Source of the DNA: CAZVYS01 sp964630755
GTDB taxonomy: Bacteria > Patescibacteriota > Microgenomatia > UBA1400 > CG1-02-47-37
Assembly: GCA_964630755.1 (NCBI GenBank)
Contig: CAZVYS010000015.1
Span: 1 to 24,987 of the forward strand
Direction of reading: 5' to 3'
Length of the DNA stretch: 24,987 bases
In this document: in pieces, positions 23,874 to 24,987 of the stretch
Layout of the letters: each line of letters begins with the position of its first letter
How positions within the stretch are numbered: the first letter of the stretch is position 1
Program-made: the position numbers and the translations under genes
The notes under the pieces: generated by a model
Database searches by the model: none
Told to the model about the DNA's origin: nothing
What the model saw: the letters and a program-made list of their open reading frames with translations, nothing else

Positions 23874-24260
23874 GAGGAAAAACGCTGTTATTAATAAACT
23901 TCCCCTTATATGAATATTTTCTGAGCGAAGCGAAGAAAATACCTCTTCCCCTCTAAAAAAAACAAATTTATCGTTCTAAAATATTCTCCTCCTGTATTTT
24001 TCAAGAGAAAAATATTTTTTGAATTGCGTATATCGTTCGCAGTATATGGGAAGTTGTGAAACGACACTATGGTAAATTATATCTTAAACCATAGTGGAGT
24101 GGAACAATTTGGGTGAAGGGCGAGCTGAGCCCGGAACCCCATATACTGCTGTTATGTGACCCGAAGCAAAATGAAGGGTTAAATATTTTGCGAGAGCGCA
24201 GCGTGGCAAGGAGCGTTAGCGACGAAGAGCATTGAGTTGTTATTGATTGATGCTAGTTAA
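23874..24260. other. 387-bp non-coding region between the Fic and GNAT genes
   Basis: No gene is seen here. From left to right it holds a hairpin with arms TATTTTCT/AGAAAATA (23915-23922, 23934-23941) around a GC-rich loop GAGCGAAGCGA, flanked by two CTTCCCCT copies (23899-23906, 23945-23952). An isolated AGGAGGAG on the minus strand (around 23988-23995) has no usable start codon behind it. Then come attC-like copy B (24027-24158) and a GC-rich patch (about 24188-24230) followed by half of the inverted repeat that brackets the GNAT gene. Confidence 0.7.
24027..24158 (-). repeat. attC-like palindromic site, copy B
   Basis: Read on the minus strand: CACATAAC (24151-24158), a short spacer, then GCAGTATATGGG (24138-24149). 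A variable stem follows, including a perfect 9-bp hairpin CACTATGGT/ACCATAGTG (24065-24073, 24088-24096) and GGGC/GCCC. The site then closes with CCCATATACTGC (24039-24050) and GAACGATATACG. The two 12-bp arms are perfectly complementary. This is the R''-L''-stem-L'-R' layout of an integron attC. The left box is good, but the distal box reads CGATAT instead of the expected CGTTAT, so the crossover triplet GTT is lost. It sits about 100 bp after the GNAT stop codon. Confidence 0.6.
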
Positions 24261-24916
24261 TTACTTTAAGTCGAGAATCATGTCTAGAGATTCTTTGTCA
24301 TCTTTGTTTTTAAAGTTACCTAAGTTTTTGAAGCCATTTTTCTTGTAAAAATTAATTGCTCTTTCATTGTTGGCCAATACTCCACCCCAAAGAAGCATGC
24401 GATTTTGATTAAATTTCTGAGCTATGGAGACCAACAAGGGAAATAAAGCAGACCCAACTCCTTGATTTTGATATTCGTCAGAAATACAGGGGCCTATTCT
24501 GCAATCAGCCGTAGAGTTAAGATCAACGCCATATTCTAGGAAACGCTTTCGGTCACTCTCGGGAATATCAAAGCTATATTCAAAAAGAGCAATTATTTTT
24601 TTTGTTTTATTGGAAACAACAATAAAACGTAATTTATCATATCGGTTAATTGCATCACACATTTCTTTTGCAGTAGAAAGATCATAGCTATCAAGAGTGT
24701 AATATTCTCGAGTTGATTTTGATAAATTTTCTAGAAAAATGGTGAGAATTTGAGAATCATTTTTTTTAAGAGGTCGAAAAACTGCTTTTTCTCCTGATGG
24801 TAAAACAACTTCTGAAGTAAACATACCTGGTTTTTCAACGATGTCAGACAATTTCAGAGGCATAGTTTAAGTAATTAAATAACAACTCAATATTTCACAT
24901 AACGTTTGCAGTATAT
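24141..24916. repeat. Interrupted inverted repeat bracketing the GNAT gene
   Basis: The left side (plus strand) has ATATACTGC (24141-24149), GTTATGTGA (24151-24159), AAATATT (24181-24187), ATTGAGTTGTTATT (24231-24244) and TTAATTACTT (24257-24266). The right side has their reverse complements in mirror order: AAGTAATTAA (24869-24878), AATAACAACTCAAT (24878-24891), AATATTT (24889-24895), TCACATAAC (24895-24903) and GCAGTATAT (24908-24916). The right arm is compact; the left is spread out by insertions, including a GC-rich one. The outer parts are the attC-like boxes; the inner parts are extra. Confidence 0.65.
24261..24863 (-). CDS. GNAT-family N-acetyltransferase
   Basis: 200-aa acetyltransferase using acetyl-CoA. 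Seen: an N-terminal strand FRPLKKND (29-36) of the RimI/RimJ-like type, the central RIGPCISDEYQNQGVGSALF (122-141) with the Q-x-x-G-x-G pyrophosphate loop (132-137), and NNERAINFYKKNGFKNLG (165-182), the closing motif A/B segment. The acceptor (small molecule or protein) cannot be read from the sequence. No ribosome-binding site is visible and no good promoter was found. It lies between attC-like copies B and C, so it forms the most complete cassette unit here. GNAT genes are very common integron cassette cargo. Confidence 0.88.
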   Translation of the reverse strand: MPLKLSDIVEKPGMFTSEVVLPSGEKAVFRPLKKNDSQILTIFLENLSKSTREYYTLDSYDLSTAKEMCDAINRYDKLRFIVVSNKTKKIIALFEYSFDIPESDRKRFLEYGVDLNSTADCRIGPCISDEYQNQGVGSALFPLLVSIAQKFNQNRMLLWGGVLANNERAINFYKKNGFKNLGNFKNKDDKESLDMILDLK

Positions 24917-24987
24917 CTGATGTTGCGAAACGAGTGAACAGTATAATATTTTAACTTACTGGAAACGAGTTGAGCAATATGGGCGAA
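24895..24987 (-). repeat. attC-like site, copy C (cut by the window edge)
   Basis: Read on the minus strand, the visible part ends ...CAGATATACTGC (24908-24919), AAAC, GTTATGTGA (24895-24903), giving a good distal box with the GTT triplet about 30 bp before the GNAT ATG. The inner stem is identical to copy A over all 80 bp available (24908-24987). The other half, expected to hold GCAGTATATCTG and CATAAC, lies outside the window. Confidence 0.6.

Noticed and set aside
23915..23941. Rho-independent terminator
   Set aside because: The stem is AT-rich with an 11-nt loop and no T-run follows on either strand.
23940..24000. Small gene behind the minus-strand AGGAGGAG
   Set aside because: No ATG or GTG follows at a suitable distance. 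A TTG about 26 nt downstream opens only 19 codons.
22705..24987. CRISPR array
   Set aside because: The repeats are long, palindromic, few, and separated by whole genes rather than by uniform spacers.

Overview
The window is AT-rich (by eye about one third G+C). It carries a long, tightly packed run of minus-strand genes for building and exporting a surface glycan, followed by a short housekeeping island and then an accessory tail. No single marker fixes the organism. The compact, overlapping genes, the many polytopic GT-C transferases including a 6-pyruvoyl-tetrahydropterin-synthase-related membrane protein, the riboflavin kinase lacking an FAD synthetase half, and the abundance of glycosyltransferases resemble Patescibacteria (CPR), perhaps a Microgenomates-type lineage. 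This placement is inference. TGA is used repeatedly as a stop in ATGA overlaps, so the standard bacterial code applies.

Region 1 (1-20491, all minus strand, transcribed from right to left). Two paralogous EamA transporters come first, then a riboflavin kinase/IPP isomerase fusion, UDP-glucose 6-dehydrogenase, two tandem GDP-mannose-4,6-dehydratase-like SDR proteins, and a polyprenyl-phosphate mannose synthase/GtrA fusion. Next are a GT39-type transferase, an ALG5-like polyprenyl-phosphate glucose synthase, three more polytopic membrane proteins of the GT-C kind, and a TuaB/Wzx-like flippase. Four cytosolic glycosyltransferases follow (three GT2, one GT4), then the GDP-heptose genes hddC, gmhA and a partial hddA that runs off the left edge. 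Together they supply nucleotide sugars (UDP-GlcA, GDP-heptose, probably a GDP-6-deoxy sugar) and lipid-linked sugars. They also assemble a lipid-linked glycan inside, flip it, and extend it outside with lipid-phosphate-sugar-dependent GT-C enzymes.

Region 2 (20491-22197). trmD is on the plus strand, diverging from the EamA genes and converging on an aldose 1-epimerase gene with only 4 bp between the two stop codons. Several genes in regions 1 and 2 have a -10-like box exactly 6-8 nt upstream of the start codon, which suggests leaderless transcripts.

Region 3 (22200-24987, minus-strand genes). This is an accessory tail of three short gene units: a CPBP-family membrane protein broken by one in-frame TGA, a Fic protein with its own consensus promoter, and a GNAT acetyltransferase. 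They are separated by related palindromic repeats of about 90-130 bp with CATAAC/GTTATG ends, flanking GCAGTATAT/ATATACTGC arms and a variable stem. An 80-bp stretch is identical between the first and third copies. The layout matches integron gene cassettes with attC-type sites, some of them degenerate. No integrase gene is in the window; one could lie beyond the right edge. This is the most interesting part of the window.
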